Of a stretch of 34,437 nucleotides of DNA, positions 32,343 through 34,437 are shown piece by piece. The first letter of the stretch is position 1. Each line of letters starts with the position of its first letter. Made by a program: the position numbers and the translations under genes. The notes below the pieces were generated by a model. The model ran no database searches. It saw only the letters and a program-made list of their open reading frames with translations, and was not told the origin of the DNA. This stretch comes from Caldilineaceae bacterium SB0662_bin_25 (GTDB taxonomy: Bacteria > Chloroflexota > Anaerolineae > Caldilineales > Caldilineaceae), in the NCBI GenBank assembly GCA_009840225.1, contig VXOE01000393.1, positions 1 through 34,437 of the forward strand, written 5' to 3'.

Positions 32343-33083
32343 CTAAAGCACCATCTCCCGTCCCGGCTTCGCGTCAAGCGAGCCGCCCAGGTCCACCAGC
32401 GCCGCTCCGACCTCCTGCAGGCAGCCCGCCAGGTCAGTCTCAATCCGGCTCTCCGGTATGCGCAGAACAAGCCACCGCTCCCCCGGCCCCGATGTCTCTC
32501 GCATGTCGCTGGCCTCATCGAGTCGGATTCCAAGATACCCGTTTCGCACCCGCAGCGCAATGTCAACCGGCCACTCTCCCGCCAACCGGTTGGGAAGCGG
32601 CCTCAACCGGCTCGCACGCAGCGCGCTCCACAGCGTCTGGAACGGTTCCCCCTCCAGCTTCAACTCCGTAACGTCCTTCGCGTTCAACAGACGCTCCAAC
32701 GTCGTATGAATAAAGGTGAGCCGCCTGAACGTCGTTGCCGGCACCGGCCGCGCCAAACGCATCAGCGGGCCGATCTCAATGCGGAAATAGTACTCCTCCG
32801 CCCGCGCATGGTCCGCCTCATCCGGCAGCAGCTCCGCCCGCGACAACAGCTGATAGCGCCGGATCGCCGCATAGTAGCTGACCGTCCGCGCCTCCGCTTC
32901 ACTCCCGAACGCGCCCGTCTGATAAAACGCCAAATAGTCCGCGCCAACCCGCCGCGGCGCCCGCCTCTGGGGTATGCGGTACCAGCCCTCCGATGCCGCC
33001 CGCCGCAGGTCGGCCTGGTTGTTCACCACCGCGACCAGAACTGTCCGCTTCAGACTGTACGGATCCTTGTATTCCTGGGACAT
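32343..33083 (-). CDS. Conserved-looking hypothetical protein
   Basis: A 246-aa protein I do not recognise as a named domain. The N-terminal part reads VLVAVVNNQADLRRAASEGWYRIP, then GADYLAFYQTGAFGSEA and VSYYAAIRRYQLLSR. I have a memory of similar N-termini in cyanobacterial and Chloroflexi proteins, but cannot support it from the sequence. A second helix-strand region (PATTFRRLTFIHTTLERLLNA) follows, and the C-terminal 90 residues are mixed alpha/beta. There is no signal peptide or membrane segment. It lies 17 bp after uvsE and 27 bp before the [2Fe-2S] gene, so it is probably cotranscribed. Confidence 0.8.
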   Translation of the reverse strand: MSQEYKDPYSLKRTVLVAVVNNQADLRRAASEGWYRIPQRRAPRRVGADYLAFYQTGAFGSEAEARTVSYYAAIRRYQLLSRAELLPDEADHARAEEYYFRIEIGPLMRLARPVPATTFRRLTFIHTTLERLLNAKDVTELKLEGEPFQTLWSALRASRLRPLPNRLAGEWPVDIALRVRNGYLGIRLDEASDMRETSGPGERWLVLRIPESRIETDLAGCLQEVGAALVDLGGSLDAKPGREMVL

Positions 33084-33100
33084 CTTCAGGCCTTTACCCC

Positions 33101-34081
33101 CTACTGTACATGCCGCGCCAAACTCGGCGCGAACCTGCTGATCTGCTCCCGCAGGCGCAGCAACGCTACATCCTTCGCCTTCGCTTCCAGCATAACGTCA
33201 AACGACCGCAACTGCGCCGAAACCGCCGCCCCCAGCAGGTCGATGACCTCAAACGGGTGCAGAAAGTCGCTGTGCTGATGCGGCAGCGGCATCTGTACGC
33301 GCGCCGCCCCATCACGATAGAGCGTACGCACCGCCGTACGCGGGCTGCTCACATGGATCTTCGGAACTACATCCTCCGGCCAGGTCGCCAGCGCGATCTT
33401 CAGCGCATCCAACGGCGGAATCGCATCCGGGTTGTGGCAACGGTGGTGGAGCGTGTCCAGGACCACCGGGATCCCTGTCCGCCTCTGCACCCACAGCACA
33501 TCGCGCAGGCTGAACTGCCTGTCTCCGTTCTCCAATACCAGGCGCCTCCGCACACTGTCCGCCAGCAAATTGGCCGCACGCGCGAACCTCTCCAATGCCG
33601 CCGCTAAATCCCCGTGGCCGCCCCCCACGTGAACGACTACCACACTGGCCGCATCAAGCCCCATCCGGTCCAGCAGAGAAGTCGCCGCAGCCAACTCCAG
33701 GCTCGACCGCGCCGCCAGATCAGCATCCGGATGGCTCAACTGCACGTAGAAGCCCGGATGCAGCGTTAAGCGCACACGCTGCTGCCGCGCCAGATCACCT
33801 ATCGCCGCAAGCTCCGTCGAACATTCGTCAAGCTGGTTATGGAACGCCGGCAACTCCGGATGCGTCAGATAAGGAGCAAGCTGACCGGCCATCCGGTAAA
33901 ACCGGATCTCCTTTCGCTCCAGATAGAGAAAAATGTCGCGCAAATAGGCCAGACTGACGCTCAGGTGCGGCTGGTTCTGCCAGCGACGGCTGTCGTGCGA
34001 GCGCAGCCCCGCTGCCCCCAACACCTTGACGGGAAAGCCCAACCGGACGCGCGTACCATTCGCCGCGGGTCGGTAGGGCAT
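33101..34081 (-). CDS. uvsE: UV damage endonuclease UvsE (UVDE)
   Basis: A 326-aa UVDE homolog. It nicks DNA 5' of UV photoproducts and some other lesions, starting an alternative excision repair. I set the start at 34081 (AGGAT upstream), giving MPYRPAANGTRVRLGFPVKV; the track start adds 101 residues of non-coding character. The TIM-barrel pattern includes EIRFYRMAGQLAPY, VRLTLHPGFYVQLSHPD, VVVVHVGGGHG, RLVLENGDRQFSL, VVLDTLHHRCHNP and PKIHVSSP, which supply the metal-binding His, Glu and Asp residues typical of UVDE. It is the first gene of a four-gene minus-strand run. Confidence 0.93.
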   Translation of the reverse strand: MPYRPAANGTRVRLGFPVKVLGAAGLRSHDSRRWQNQPHLSVSLAYLRDIFLYLERKEIRFYRMAGQLAPYLTHPELPAFHNQLDECSTELAAIGDLARQQRVRLTLHPGFYVQLSHPDADLAARSSLELAAATSLLDRMGLDAASVVVVHVGGGHGDLAAALERFARAANLLADSVRRRLVLENGDRQFSLRDVLWVQRRTGIPVVLDTLHHRCHNPDAIPPLDALKIALATWPEDVVPKIHVSSPRTAVRTLYRDGAARVQMPLPHQHSDFLHPFEVIDLLGAAVSAQLRSFDVMLEAKAKDVALLRLREQISRFAPSLARHVQ

Positions 34082-34277
34082 ACTATCCTGTTTTGGAGAA
34101 CGCGAAACTGCGAGGAGAGGAGATTCGGTCGTGTACGTATTCCATTTTGATATCGCTCGGGGGTTACCGAGTCTCAAAATACTGCGCCGTTCCCATGGCC
34201 TTTCACAGTCCATGCCTGCCCGGCCCGAAAACAGACTAGCACAGCAATGACCCCCCTTCAAATTCTCCCACCGGCCG

Positions 34278-34437
34278 GGGTGCATCCCAGTATTGGGGTG
34301 AACTTTCCCATTCCTCAGGCAGCAACGGACCCATGCCCAGTCCGCTTTCGACCCTGAAGTAGGTGAAGCGCCTCCTCTGACCACTGACCACTAACCACTG
34401 ACCACTGCAGTTCTGGGCGGTCGGGCCTATTCGGCCC
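34278..34437. repeat. Dispersed repeat element, copy C (left part)
   Basis: It starts with the inverted terminus GGGTGCATCCCAGTATTGGGG, contains the 7-bp array (34378-34405), and runs into the first hairpin of the double-hairpin block (34415-34437), where the window ends. Internal landmarks are offset by one base relative to copy B, so the two copies are nearly colinear. The region 34082-34277 before it shows no gene I can support. Confidence 0.85.
34378..34405. repeat. 7-bp tandem array inside repeat copy C
   Basis: TGACCAC, TGACCAC, TAACCAC, TGACCAC. Same unit order as copy B, with a cleaner last unit. Confidence 0.85.

Noticed and set aside
31725-33278. 517-aa plus-strand ORF
   Set aside because: It runs antisense to the well-supported [2Fe-2S], Moco and hypothetical genes and is arginine/proline-rich, typical of a GC-rich shadow frame.

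Overview
The window is high-GC bacterial DNA carrying 24 intact protein-coding genes and one broken gene. I see no tRNA, rRNA or CRISPR array. The gene mix suggests a heterotrophic member of the Chloroflexota, perhaps Caldilineales or Anaerolineae-like. It includes a YfhO-type membrane protein, an ArsA ATPase with a C-terminal HSP20-like domain, a PucC-type carrier, UvsE, a two-subunit molybdenum hydroxylase and TruD. This placement is inferred from gene content, not from a marker gene. Both ends of the window lie inside copies of the same dispersed repeat, so the window may be a complete draft contig broken at that repeat.

Layout. 1-5000 (+): repeat copy A, a lipoprotein PQQ-type sugar dehydrogenase, a ThiO/DAO-like FAD oxidase, a coiled-coil protein with a degenerate PD-(D/E)XK-like domain, and RadC. 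4945-6800 (-): plsX followed by a membrane protein with a NERD-like domain. 6955-7614 (+): a KDPG aldolase. 7776-15191 (-): sulfite-oxidase-like Moco enzyme plus NAD(P)HX repair enzyme, a GNAT-glyoxalase fusion, a DUF4037 protein and a YtcJ-like amidohydrolase. 15418-17940 (+): a large YfhO-like membrane protein. 17941-19514 (+): a poorly coding stretch with one decayed secreted-protein gene and one 57-aa membrane protein, each preceded by a copy of the same roughly 72-bp upstream block.

19681-25424 (-): a six-gene run reading hypothetical membrane protein, ArsA, methyltransferase, TruD, Lon-N-domain protein and acetamidase/formamidase. 25535-26006: a complete 472-bp repeat element with terminal inverted repeats (copy B). 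26114-29475 (+): PucC-family carrier, a small ferredoxin-fold-like protein, a caspase-fold-like protein and an HD hydrolase; the last two are tightly coupled. 29512-34081 (-): a compact four-gene set of UvsE, a conserved unknown, a [2Fe-2S] subunit and a TAT-exported molybdopterin subunit, the last two overlapping by ATGA. 34278-end: repeat copy C.

Most genes are housekeeping or peripheral metabolism. The least explained material is the repeat family (inverted termini, a nested double hairpin with a covarying base pair, and a 7-bp tandem array), the duplicated upstream block at 18.0 and 19.2 kb, and several proteins whose nuclease- or transferase-like folds appear to have lost a catalytic residue.
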